Notes: generated by a model from the sequence alone, not told the origin. Counted from the first letter of the stretch, positions 1-7,669 are shown. The stretch: DNA of 9,104 nt from Nitrospinaceae bacterium (GCA_029937635.1 JAPYPM010000083.1:1-9104), one strand, 5' to 3'. A program made the numbers and translations.

Positions 1-418
1 AACTACAGAATACTATTGGGGAGAAAAATTTGATTCATCAAGAGGAAATTTTTGTGATATGAATTGTGATATGAATGTTCGAGTTGCAGATGCTTCTGAT
101 GGCTATAAGTATACAGCCCCCGTGGGTAAGTTTCCACCAAACCCCCTTGGGCTTCATGATATGTCGGGAAATGTCGCTGAATGGGTTTCCGATTGGATTG
201 ATATCGAACAGAACTATTACATCATTAGCCCCAAAAATAATCCGTCGGGACCAACGCGAATAAATGCTCCTGACTTTGACGGAGGAGCTAATGAGAAACT
301 TTTACGCGGAGGGTCCTGGGGAGGAGGAATAGAAACCTTACGTTCTGCTTGGCGAAAGGCGTTCTTCAGGGGGTATCGGTTTGAGAATTTAGGTTTTCGG
401 TGCGCTAAGGATATATAA
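1..418 (+). CDS. FGE-sulfatase (SUMF1-like) domain protein, C-terminal part
   Basis: The frame is open from the left edge (first full codon at base 2) to TAA at 416-418, giving 138 visible residues that begin TTEYYWGEKF; the N-terminus lies outside the window. Seen: the core SUMF1/FGE-sulfatase signatures in order, YTAPVGKFPPNPLGLHDMSG, then GNVAEWVSDW, then LLRGGSWGGG, and a terminal NLGFRCA. Known: this fold covers true formylglycine-generating enzymes, which oxidise a sulfatase cysteine, as well as many iron-enzyme, kinase-linked and uncharacterised relatives. In true FGEs a Cys-x4-Cys pair follows the RGGS(W/F) strand. Here that stretch reads GGGIETLRSAWR with no cysteine, so formylglycine-generating activity is unlikely. 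A 12-base tandem duplication at 53-76 encodes CDMN twice. The ATG codons at 59 and 71 are internal. The gene converges on the acyl-CoA ligase with a 46-base gap. Family call is firm; function is unknown. Confidence 0.88.
   Translation, partial: TTEYYWGEKFDSSRGNFCDMNCDMNVRVADASDGYKYTAPVGKFPPNPLGLHDMSGNVAEWVSDWIDIEQNYYIISPKNNPSGPTRINAPDFDGGANEKLLRGGSWGGGIETLRSAWRKAFFRGYRFENLGFRCAKDI
53..76 (+). repeat. 12-base perfect tandem duplication inside the FGE-like gene
   Basis: The unit TGTGATATGAAT occurs twice head to tail, in frame, and encodes Cys-Asp-Met-Asn twice. It sits in the variable loop just before the conserved DGYKYTAPVG segment, so a four-residue change there could be tolerated. It looks like a local slippage duplication rather than a mobile or regulatory repeat. 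Confidence 0.7.
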
Positions 419-464
419 GTTAATCAGCTGTCTGTTCTTATTATTTTTTTCTGATAGTAGTTGT
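419..464. other. Short convergent intergenic spacer
   Basis: These 46 bases separate the convergent FGE-like gene and acyl-CoA ligase gene. The spacer is T-rich on the plus strand. The only inverted match is ATCAG (423-427) with CTGAT (451-455), which leaves a 23-base loop containing the T run. That is not a convincing intrinsic terminator in either direction, so termination may be factor-dependent or lie within the gene ends. Confidence 0.4.
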
Positions 465-1991
465 TTAGTTTTTTTTGAGCTCAGTTTTTAAAATTTTCCC
501 TGTTGCATTTTTTGGCAGTTCTTCCATGATTTGGAAGTGGTCGGGAAGCATGAATGCTGGGAGATTTTTTCGACAAAAAGATTTGAGTTCACTTTCGGTT
601 ATTGTTGCATTAGTTCTTAGTGCAATGAAAACCTTTACGCGTTCTCCGGCTCTTTCATCGGACACTCCTACGGCTGCAACTTCGGCGATAGCAGGATGAT
701 TCATTAATACATTCTCAATCGCGAGTGGAGATATATTTTCCCCGGCGCGAATTATTAGGTCTTTTTTTCTTCCTGCTGAAATAAAGAGTCGGTTTTCTTT
801 GTCAAGATGACCTAGGTCACCCGTTTTTAACCAACCATCCGAAGTTATCGTTTTAGCTGTTTCTTTAGGAAGGTTCCAGTATCCCTGCATGACAGTTTTT
901 CCACGGACTAGGATTTCGCCTACTTCTCCCGATACTTTTTCGTTTCCTGCTTCGTCAACTATCTTCAATTTTAAATTAGGAATAACGGGCCCAACCGACC
1001 CAGGAAAACTCCCGTCCTTGAATCTGTTGACCGCAATTACGGGGGAAGTTTCTGTGAGACCATACCCCTCTATTACCGAAACTTGAAGCGTTTCTTCTAC
1101 TTTTTTAAGTAAAGCGTGGGGAAGGGCAGCGCCTCCTGAGATACAGTATTTTAAAGATGAAACATCGTAATTACCACGAGCATATAGATCAATAAGGAAA
1201 CTGTATATAGTTGGGACTAGAGGAAGAATAGTTGCTTTGCGTTCTTCAATATTATGAAGAATAGATTTAGGTGCGAATTGTTTTAGAAGAATAAGTGTGC
1301 CGCCAGTCATGAAAACCATCATTGCCAGAATATTTCCGAATGAGTGAAATAAGGGCAACGCCACAATGACACGATCGTCACGTGTGATTGGGATATGAGT
1401 TAAAGTGTCCTGGCTATTTGCAAAAAATTGAGATTCATCAAGCATCACTCCTTTAGGTTTTGCCGTTGTTCCTGAAGTGTATAAAATTATGTCCGGGATA
1501 GAGTCCAATTTGTCATGTTGTACCTTTGCTTTTGTACAGTCGGCATTTGCTAAAAAGGTTTCGTAAGATAGGGCGTTATTGCCGATTTTTATAGGATTGG
1601 TAGGTCCAACCACTATTATATTCTTAAAGGTTTGAAGGAAAGGAATAGTTTCCGGTTTGATAAATACTGAGTCCACAACAATAGAGTCGATACCTGCGTC
1701 TTTTGTAATATAGATTTGATCTTCGGGTTGCAATAGGAAGTTATAAGGTATCACTGTGATACCTTTTAAAAAAGCTCCCATCAAGGCCACTAAATATTCT
1801 TTTTGATTTAGGCAAAGTAGCCCAAGTTTACTTTCAGAATTTAAATGTAAATTGATCAATCCTCCAGAAAAAAGTTCAATTTGTTTGAGTAGTTGTTTGT
1901 AAGTGAGGATGGATTCACCGTCAATAATTGCTGGTTGATCAGGGGTTTGTTCTGCGTGGTCCTTGATTAGGTTATAAAAATTAAGAGTCAT
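465..1991 (-). CDS. Class I adenylate-forming enzyme, probable fatty-acyl-CoA ligase
   Basis: Predicted to activate a carboxylic acid with ATP and transfer it to CoA (AMP-binding superfamily), probably in the cytosol or at the inner membrane face. With the start at 1991 the protein has 508 residues, normal for acyl-CoA synthetases. Seen: P-loop YTSGTTAKPKG (171-181), GYGLTET (309-315), ribose-binding and hinge region GWLKTGDLGHLD (386-397) followed by GRKKDLIIRAGENI, and the C-terminal PKNATGK whose Lys499 matches the adenylation lysine. All catalytic motifs look intact. The ATG at 1991 has an AAGGA ribosome site (1996-2000, minus strand) four bases upstream and gives the usual N-terminus (NFYNLIKDHAEQTPDQPAI). 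An upstream in-frame ATG at 2036 would overlap the preceding gene by 35 bases and has no comparable support. It is the second gene after the methyltransferase, with a 10-base gap, so co-transcription is likely. Chain length or substrate cannot be read from the sequence; an aryl or dicarboxylic acid ligase is possible. Confidence 0.9.
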   Translation of the reverse strand: MTLNFYNLIKDHAEQTPDQPAIIDGESILTYKQLLKQIELFSGGLINLHLNSESKLGLLCLNQKEYLVALMGAFLKGITVIPYNFLLQPEDQIYITKDAGIDSIVVDSVFIKPETIPFLQTFKNIIVVGPTNPIKIGNNALSYETFLANADCTKAKVQHDKLDSIPDIILYTSGTTAKPKGVMLDESQFFANSQDTLTHIPITRDDRVIVALPLFHSFGNILAMMVFMTGGTLILLKQFAPKSILHNIEERKATILPLVPTIYSFLIDLYARGNYDVSSLKYCISGGAALPHALLKKVEETLQVSVIEGYGLTETSPVIAVNRFKDGSFPGSVGPVIPNLKLKIVDEAGNEKVSGEVGEILVRGKTVMQGYWNLPKETAKTITSDGWLKTGDLGHLDKENRLFISAGRKKDLIIRAGENISPLAIENVLMNHPAIAEVAAVGVSDERAGERVKVFIALRTNATITESELKSFCRKNLPAFMLPDHFQIMEELPKNATGKILKTELKKN

Positions 1992-1995
1992 AAAT

Positions 1996-2000
1996 TCCTT
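1996..2000 (-). promoter_or_regulatory. Ribosome binding site that decides the acyl-CoA ligase start
   Basis: On the minus strand AAGGA is followed by ATTT and the ATG at 1991. It lies in the 10-base gap after the methyltransferase stop codon (2002-2004), which favours this start over the longer ATG at 2036 and is compatible with translational coupling. Confidence 0.6.
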
Positions 2001-2001
2001 T

Positions 2002-2907
2002 TTAAGAGTTAGCCGAAAAACGGGCGTAAAACCCATTGGGAAGTTGAAGATCTGATGCAGTATCGTAAATCGACATATCTCCCATTTGAAAAGTCCCAGA
2101 ATTAGGAGAAACCAAAAACTTGATCAACATATTCTTCAAAGTCAGGGAAGATACCCCCGGAGAATGTGTGGTTAACAAAATAAACTTAGGAGAATCGGAT
2201 AAAATATTTTTACACAATTTTAGTAATGTAGTCATTTGAGTTTCAATATTCCAAACTTCTCCCTTAGGTCCCCTTCCAAAAGATGGGGGATCCATTATGA
2301 GGGCATCATACTTTCGGTTACGTCTGTTTTCACGCAGGAGAAATTTTTCAGCATCATCTACTATCCAGCGGACCGAGCAATCAGAAAGGCCAGAGGACTC
2401 TAAATTCTTTTTCGCCCAGGTAACGGAAGTTTTGGACGCGTCTAAATGCGTGACATTTGCCCCCTTTGCAGCAGCTGCTAATGTGCTTGCCCCGGTATAG
2501 CCAAACATGTTAAGAACATTGGGTTTATAGCCGTTAAGCTCTTTAATCTGGTTTGCTATCCAGTCCCAGTTTTGGGCTTGCTCGGGGAATAAACCCAAAT
2601 GCCCAAAAGAGGTGGTTTGAACGGTGAAAATGAGATTTTGAAATCGGAGTGGCCAACCATTTTTGGGAACTGGATTTCGGAATATCCATTCCCCACCCCC
2701 CGTGGACTTCCCTTTGTGATGTCGGAATTCTCCGTTAGCTTTACCCCATTCGCTTTCAACCAATTGCGGTGGCCAAATGACCTGGGGAGCAGGACGAACA
2801 AATGTGTAAGGTCCAAATCTCTCTAGCTTTTTAAAGTTTCCGGTATCCAATAATTGATAATCGAATTCTTTTATTAGACAAGGATTATCAGAGAAGGTGG
2901 TTTTCAT
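2002..2907 (-). CDS. Class I SAM-dependent methyltransferase (PF10672, RlmI-like)
   Basis: Predicted to transfer a methyl group from S-adenosylmethionine, most likely to RNA: relatives include the rRNA cytosine-C5 methyltransferase RlmI, though these shorter forms are mostly uncharacterised. 301 residues. Seen: an N-terminal segment (about 16-47, LLDTGNFKKLERFGPY then VRPAPQVIWPP) typical of the family; SAM motif I VLNMFGYTGA (131-140); acidic motif THLDASK with Asp156; VDDAEKFLLRENRR (183-196); and motif IV DPPSFGRGPKGEVW (206-219). The N-terminal PUA RNA-binding domain of RlmI (about 396 residues) is absent, so specificity may differ. The ATG at 2907 gives the expected N-terminus but has no obvious Shine-Dalgarno. 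The gene is divergent from the RND adaptor gene across 75 bases and is first in a two-gene unit with the acyl-CoA ligase. The family is clear and the substrate is inferred only. Confidence 0.87.
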   Translation of the reverse strand: MKTTFSDNPCLIKEFDYQLLDTGNFKKLERFGPYTFVRPAPQVIWPPQLVESEWGKANGEFRHHKGKSTGGGEWIFRNPVPKNGWPLRFQNLIFTVQTTSFGHLGLFPEQAQNWDWIANQIKELNGYKPNVLNMFGYTGASTLAAAAKGANVTHLDASKTSVTWAKKNLESSGLSDCSVRWIVDDAEKFLLRENRRNRKYDALIMDPPSFGRGPKGEVWNIETQMTTLLKLCKNILSDSPKFILLTTHSPGVSSLTLKNMLIKFLVSPNSGTFQMGDMSIYDTASDLQLPNGFYARFSANS

Positions 2908-2924
2908 AATAGTGGGTTTATTTT

Positions 2925-2953
2925 TCGACAGGACTTAGTACTATTCCAATAGT
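2925..2953 (+). promoter_or_regulatory. Candidate promoter for the RND efflux unit
   Basis: TCGACA (2925-2930, five of six to TTGACA), a 17-base spacer, then AATAGT (2948-2953, four of six to TATAAT). It would start transcription about 20 bases before the adaptor ATG. The -10 box lies inside a palindrome (2939-2954). Assigned from consensus by eye; other boxes in this AT-rich stretch cannot be excluded. Confidence 0.4.
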
Positions 2954-2954
2954 A
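2939..2954. promoter_or_regulatory. Palindromic candidate operator in the divergent promoter region
   Basis: TACTATT-CC-AATAGTA is a perfect 7+7 inverted repeat with a two-base centre. It covers the candidate -10 box for the efflux unit, and its left arm contains TACTAT on the minus strand side where a -10 for the methyltransferase unit could also lie. A further AATAGT half-site lies at 2908-2913, exactly 40 bases before the one at 2948. The placement fits a dimeric repressor or activator, but no regulator gene lies in the window. Inference only. Confidence 0.4.
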
Positions 2955-2982
2955 AGAAGAAATTTAATCTAAAACTATATTT

Positions 2983-4320
2983 ATGGCGATAATTATAACA
3001 AAAATTTTATCTATGATCAGGATCTCTATTTTGAGTGCCTTGGCAGTTCAAATTATTTTTTTTATGTCCTCAGGATGTGTGAAAAAAGAAGAGGTTACAA
3101 AAAAGAAGCGTGAATTTTCTCTGCCGGTTCAAATTGGTAAGATTATTTTTAAAGATGTGACAGATCAAGTGCGTACGGTTGGGAATATTCAGGCAGAACA
3201 ACGCGTGATCATCAATTCAGAAGTAGCGGGACAGATTACAGAGATTGCAGTAAGAGAAGGCGATACGGTCGAAGTTGGCGATCTGTTGGCACAAATAGAT
3301 TCTAGAGAATACAAGCTTGAGATAGAAGAGCTTGAAGCGGAAATGTCTGTGGCTAAAGAGGAGTTTAAAAAGGCTGTCGAAGGATTACGACCAGAAGAGA
3401 AAGAAAAATTGTTAGCGAGGGTTAGAGTAAGTGAAAGTGCTCTTGATTTAGCTATTAAGGAACAGGACAGGTTCCAGAAGCTAGTAAAAGATGGAGTGAC
3501 TGCTCTATCGATTCTTGACGAAGCAGATGATAGGGTTCGGCAGACTGAAGAAAGACTTCTTGAAAGTAAGGCAGCTTTTGAAGCTGCCAAACAATCTCGT
3601 CAGGGAGATATAGAACAACTTAAGGCAGAAGGAAAGGGAATTGTTAAGCGGTTAGAGAAGGCACAGCTTAGTTTTTCAAAAACTCTTATTCACGCGCCAT
3701 TTAGTGGAGTAGTCATAAATAAAAAAGTTGAAGAGGGAACTTTTGTTCAGGCAGGATCAAAAGTTATCGAAATGGTTAGCTCGGCTCGATTGAAAGCGGT
3801 ACTTGAAATGCCTCAGTCATATCGAAATAAGCTGAAAAATCTGAAAGGTATTGATTTTTGGGTTAAGGAGCTTGGTTTAAAATTCGAGCAGAGGGGTAAG
3901 TTGAGAGTGATTCCAGATGCAGATATTTATTCTGGGAATATACGTGTTCAGATGGAATTAAATCGACCGAACCGTGCTCTATTCCCAGGACTTACTTTGG
4001 TAGGAATGATGAATTTTGGTGCTCGTGAAAATGTAATGCATATTCCTTCTGTCGCGCTGGTAATAAGTGAAAAGGGAACTGTCGTTTATGTGGTTAAAGA
4101 AGGCAAGGCGCATCTTATTCCTGTAAATGCTTATAAAGAGAAAGATGAACTGGTCGAGATAGATGACTTTACCCATCAACTTTCATCAGATTCAGATTTG
4201 ATTCTTAGAGGTTCAGGCGCTGTTTTTCCTGGTGTAAAAGTATTTATCACTAACTTGAAGCCTGAAATAGGAACAGTTTCTGATGTTGATCCAAAGACAA
4301 AAAAAACAAACAAAACCTGA
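2983..4320 (+). CDS. RND efflux periplasmic adaptor (membrane fusion protein), probable lipoprotein
   Basis: Adaptor that would link the inner-membrane RND pump encoded next to it with an outer-membrane channel. 445 residues from the ATG at 2983. Seen: a hydrophobic N-terminal signal (about 11-28) ending in SSGC, so Cys32 is a likely lipidation site, although the -3 residue is Ser rather than the usual Leu; first lipoyl half with AGQITEIAVREGDTVEVGD (82-100); a long charged helical hairpin (about 105-232); second lipoyl half IHAPFSGVVINKKVEEG (236-252); then the beta-barrel and membrane-proximal domains, with a Lys-rich tail. At the hairpin tip Arg163 and Leu167 match the Arg-Leu-Ser channel-contact motif of AcrA, but the Ser position is Ala174. 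Neither this ATG nor the in-frame ATG at 3013 (MIRISILSAL, a compact lipoprotein signal) has a clear ribosome site, so the shorter start is possible. The permease follows after 15 bases, so the two form an operon. Confidence 0.88.
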   Translation: MAIIITKILSMIRISILSALAVQIIFFMSSGCVKKEEVTKKKREFSLPVQIGKIIFKDVTDQVRTVGNIQAEQRVIINSEVAGQITEIAVREGDTVEVGDLLAQIDSREYKLEIEELEAEMSVAKEEFKKAVEGLRPEEKEKLLARVRVSESALDLAIKEQDRFQKLVKDGVTALSILDEADDRVRQTEERLLESKAAFEAAKQSRQGDIEQLKAEGKGIVKRLEKAQLSFSKTLIHAPFSGVVINKKVEEGTFVQAGSKVIEMVSSARLKAVLEMPQSYRNKLKNLKGIDFWVKELGLKFEQRGKLRVIPDADIYSGNIRVQMELNRPNRALFPGLTLVGMMNFGARENVMHIPSVALVISEKGTVVYVVKEGKAHLIPVNAYKEKDELVEIDDFTHQLSSDSDLILRGSGAVFPGVKVFITNLKPEIGTVSDVDPKTKKTNKT

Positions 4321-4335
4321 TCAACCGGAAACCTA

Positions 4336-7300
4336 ATGAAGCTAATCGACCAATCTATACGCAACTATCATTCTGTTACTGTTGTGATGGCTCTCGTAGT
4401 TGTGGTCGGTATTATTTGTTTTAACACGCTTCCCCGTCAACTGACACCTACGATCGATAAACCCCTTATAGAAGTCCGCACAGAATATCTTGGTCTGTCT
4501 CCAAATGAAGTAGAACGTAATATAACTCGCCGCTTAGAAGAACAACTGGAGTCTGTTGAAGGTTTAAAGAAAATGACCTCCCGTAGTCAGCATGGTTTGA
4601 GTACCATCACTCTAGAGTTTGATTGGGGTACTGACAAGAAAATTGCAATGATCGATGTTAATAACAAGCTGCAGCAAGTGAAGGATCTACCTGTTCTTTC
4701 GGATAAACCTACCCTTAAAAGTGTCTCTACAGATAATTCAAATCCTATTATGTGGATTGTTTTTGATAAGCCGGATCCGAAAATGCCAAAAATAAACCAG
4801 AACTATAGATACGAAATAGGGAAGGATATTATTATTCCTGCGTTACGAAGAGTAGCTGGAATAGCAGACGTTTGGCATTTTGGTGGAGAAGAAAGAGAAA
4901 TGCGAGTTGAATTTAATCCCTATAGTATTGCCCGTTTGCGAATAACTTACGATGAAATTGTCAAACGATTGCGAGATGAAAACAAAAATACGCGTGCAGG
5001 ATTTCATGATGAAGAAGGAAGAGCTTACACGGTTCGTGCATTAGGGGAATTTTCTAGTACGAGCGAAATTATGGAGACAGTGATTAAGCGCGATGGGGAT
5101 CGCACCATTAGAGTAAAGGACTTTGCTGTTGTCGAGGACAGTTATAAGAGAACAGATTCCTTGGTTCGTATTAGTGGTGAATTGTCTAACGCATTTGGTG
5201 TGATTCGGAAGGCAGGAGCTAACGTGGTAGAGACCTGTAACGAAGCAGCAAAAATGGTAGAGAAATTAAACAAGGAGCTGCTTAATCGAGGAATACCCCT
5301 CAAACTAAAAACTGTTTATAAGGATGTGGATTATATAGATGAATCGATGAGACTGGTTAAATCTAACCTTAGTCTTGGAGCTATATTAGCTGTCATGGTC
5401 CTATTGTTATTTTTAGGGTCAGTGCGTTCGGTTTTGATTATCGCCATAAGTATTCCGGTTAGCTTAATGGCGGTGTTTATTATTCTAAAAATTTTGGGTC
5501 GGAGTATTAACATTATTTCTCTTGCGGGGATGGCCTTCGCAGTTGGCATGGTAGTAGATAACTCTATTGTTGTTTTAGAAAATATTTATCGACATCTTAC
5601 GATGCGAAAAGGTGTATTAAAGGCGGCCTACGATGGTGCTGCCGAGGTTTGGGGAGCAGTTCTTGCTTCTACCCTAACTACCTTAGCTGTATTTGTTCCA
5701 ATAGTTTTTATTGAAGAGGAAGCGGGGCAGATGTTTAGAGATATTGCGATTACCATTAGCGGTAGTATTTCTTTGTCTTTGATTGTTTCTATTACGGTGA
5801 TCCCCACTTTAACTACTTTGTTGATCCGTCTCAGTCCAGGCGAGATTTATGAACCAGGATTTCTTCATCGTACTTTGCTTCGTTCGGTAGTTATTTTTGG
5901 TTCCAAGGTGGTAGAGGTATACGGAAATATTATGAGTCATCTATTGGATAAGTCGACCAAAGGGGTTATAGCTAAAGTGGGAGTAATCGGTGGAATTGTT
6001 ACGGTAATGTTATGGAGCATTACCATTCTTCCCCAGAAAGACTACCTTCCTTACGGGAATACTAATATGGTTTTTATGCTAATAGAACCAGTGGCAGGGG
6101 TACCTGCAAAAACAAATATGAATTACTTTGCACCTTATGAAGATAAGATTGTTGAGATGGAAGATGTGGACCGTAATTTTACGGTGTTCGCCTCTCGATT
6201 CAATGGTGGAGGCGCTATTGTAAAAAAAGAGTTGGCCTCGGGTCAGCGTGGGGAAGTAAAAATGGCCATCAAGGCTAGAGAAATGGGAAAAGAGATTTTT
6301 AAGATTCCGGGTTATAGATTTGCCTTCGCAATACAAAGGCCAATATTTCGTTCGGCTGACAAAACCTTCCAGCTAGAAATTACCGGCCCTGATATCCTAA
6401 AACTAAAAAATACCGCGTTACATTTGATGGGTAAACTTTCGGGCAGCGAAGGCGTGCATTCAGTTAGGCCAGAATTTAAATTTGGCAATCCAGAGCTCCG
6501 ATTTATTCCGCGGCGTGAACAGGCAGCTAGGCTTAATATGGGAATGAATGAAATGGGGAATATTATTGAGTCACTTAATGCGGGTAAATACTTGGGAGAA
6601 TATAATGATCAAGGAGAGCCCATTGATTTTGTGTTGGTACAGAGAAAAAATGGAAGCAAACTTAGTTTGAATGACTATCAAGATCTTCCGATTTGGACTA
6701 AAGAAAATAAGATGACCCATTTAGGTCACTTGGCAGAGATTGAAGTTGATGCGGGTCCTGCCCGTATCGACCATATAGAGAAAGAACGAGCTATTGTTTT
6801 AAGAGTTCAGGTTAAAAAAGATTTTCCAATGCAACAGGTGATAGATCGGATTGAGAGTGAGCAACTAATGCCAGCTAGGCAAACTTTAGGTAAAGATTTT
6901 GGGTTAGGTGTAGGGGGTGCAGCAGATGAGCTTGCTACGACACAAAAATCTCTTATGAATAGTTTTTATTACGCGATAGGGTTTATTTATCTTTTGTTGG
7001 TAGCCTTATTTGCTTCTTTTTTACATCCGCTCATTGTGATGCTTACGGTAGTTCTTGCCGTATCTGGTTCATTCCTTGGGATTGTTGGTAATAACTTTCT
7101 ACAAAGACAAAATATTCTGGATATTCTTAAAGAATGGAAGATCTCTGACGCTGAGGTTCTTGCTGGGAACTGGAACTGGATTACATTCGATATATTAACT
7201 CAGTTAGGAATTGTTATTCTTGCTGGTATCGTTGTGAACAATGCCATTCTTATAATTCACCAGATGCTAAACAATATTAAATTTGGCATGGATGAGAGAG

Positions 7301-7581
7301 AGGCACTTTTAAAATCTTGTAAAACCAGACTGAGACCGATTATGATGACAGTTATTTCCAGCGTTTGCGGGATGATACCACTAGCGTTAGGTGAGGGAGC
7401 CGGAACTGAACTTTATCGCGGTATGGGCACCGCTTTGATTGGTGGTTTGGCGGTGTCTGCCATATTTACAATTTTTCTTGTTCCCATTTTTTTATCTCTC
7501 CTTATGGATATTGGTTACCATACTCATAAAGATGATCTTGTAAAAAAATCCCTCATGAATTCAAGAAAAGTTAGTGCTTAG
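4336..7581 (+). CDS. RND efflux transporter permease (AcrB-like)
   Basis: Inner-membrane proton-driven pump subunit of the RND superfamily, expected to work as a trimer and export hydrophobic or amphiphilic compounds. 1081 residues, close to but longer than AcrB (1049). Seen: TM1 (about 14-31), large periplasmic domain 1, TM2-TM6 (about 344-495), TM7 (about 548-566), periplasmic domain 2, TM8-TM12 (about 877-1054), i.e. the duplicated RND layout. In TM4, GMVVDNSIVVLEN places Asp408 at the AcrB Asp407 position and Asn409 at the Asp408 position. In TM10, GIVVNNAILII has Asn968 where AcrB has Lys940. Thr1005 in RPIMMT matches AcrB Thr978. The TM9-TM10 loop (about 918-954) is roughly 27 residues longer than in AcrB. 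GGAAA four bases before the ATG is a modest ribosome site. No heavy-metal (CusA) signature is evident, so substrates are unknown. Full length with no frame breaks. Confidence 0.93.
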   Translation: MKLIDQSIRNYHSVTVVMALVVVVGIICFNTLPRQLTPTIDKPLIEVRTEYLGLSPNEVERNITRRLEEQLESVEGLKKMTSRSQHGLSTITLEFDWGTDKKIAMIDVNNKLQQVKDLPVLSDKPTLKSVSTDNSNPIMWIVFDKPDPKMPKINQNYRYEIGKDIIIPALRRVAGIADVWHFGGEEREMRVEFNPYSIARLRITYDEIVKRLRDENKNTRAGFHDEEGRAYTVRALGEFSSTSEIMETVIKRDGDRTIRVKDFAVVEDSYKRTDSLVRISGELSNAFGVIRKAGANVVETCNEAAKMVEKLNKELLNRGIPLKLKTVYKDVDYIDESMRLVKSNLSLGAILAVMVLLLFLGSVRSVLIIAISIPVSLMAVFIILKILGRSINIISLAGMAFAVGMVVDNSIVVLENIYRHLTMRKGVLKAAYDGAAEVWGAVLASTLTTLAVFVPIVFIEEEAGQMFRDIAITISGSISLSLIVSITVIPTLTTLLIRLSPGEIYEPGFLHRTLLRSVVIFGSKVVEVYGNIMSHLLDKSTKGVIAKVGVIGGIVTVMLWSITILPQKDYLPYGNTNMVFMLIEPVAGVPAKTNMNYFAPYEDKIVEMEDVDRNFTVFASRFNGGGAIVKKELASGQRGEVKMAIKAREMGKEIFKIPGYRFAFAIQRPIFRSADKTFQLEITGPDILKLKNTALHLMGKLSGSEGVHSVRPEFKFGNPELRFIPRREQAARLNMGMNEMGNIIESLNAGKYLGEYNDQGEPIDFVLVQRKNGSKLSLNDYQDLPIWTKENKMTHLGHLAEIEVDAGPARIDHIEKERAIVLRVQVKKDFPMQQVIDRIESEQLMPARQTLGKDFGLGVGGAADELATTQKSLMNSFYYAIGFIYLLLVALFASFLHPLIVMLTVVLAVSGSFLGIVGNNFLQRQNILDILKEWKISDAEVLAGNWNWITFDILTQLGIVILAGIVVNNAILIIHQMLNNIKFGMDEREALLKSCKTRLRPIMMTVISSVCGMIPLALGEGAGTELYRGMGTALIGGLAVSAIFTIFLVPIFLSLLMDIGYHTHKDDLVKKSLMNSRKVSA

Positions 7582-7669
7582 AGTGTGCCAACGGAATAGA
7601 ATATTTAGTGAAGGTATAAAACTTGAATTGGTTTAAAATTTTTGGCTTGAGACCGATCAGCGTAATGTC

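Noticed and set aside
59..418. ATG at 59 (or 71) as the start of a small FGE-like gene
   Set aside because: The frame is open to the left edge, and the upstream residues TTEYYWGE belong to the conserved domain, so the ATG is internal.
423..455. ATCAG / CTGAT stem as a terminator between the convergent genes
   Set aside because: Five pairs with a 23-base loop and the T run inside the loop do not make a convincing intrinsic terminator.
1992..2036. Longer start of the acyl-CoA ligase at 2036
   Set aside because: It would overlap the methyltransferase by 35 bases and adds residues outside the family's usual N-terminus, while the ATG at 1991 has its own AAGGA site.
2556..2826. Overlapping open frames on both strands inside the methyltransferase gene
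   Set aside because: They lie within a well-supported coding frame, show no family motif and no ribosome site.
3189..3590. Ser/Leu-rich 133-codon reverse-strand open frame opposite the adaptor
   Set aside because: Its composition is the expected antisense of a Glu/Ala-rich coiled coil; no motif or start signal supports it.
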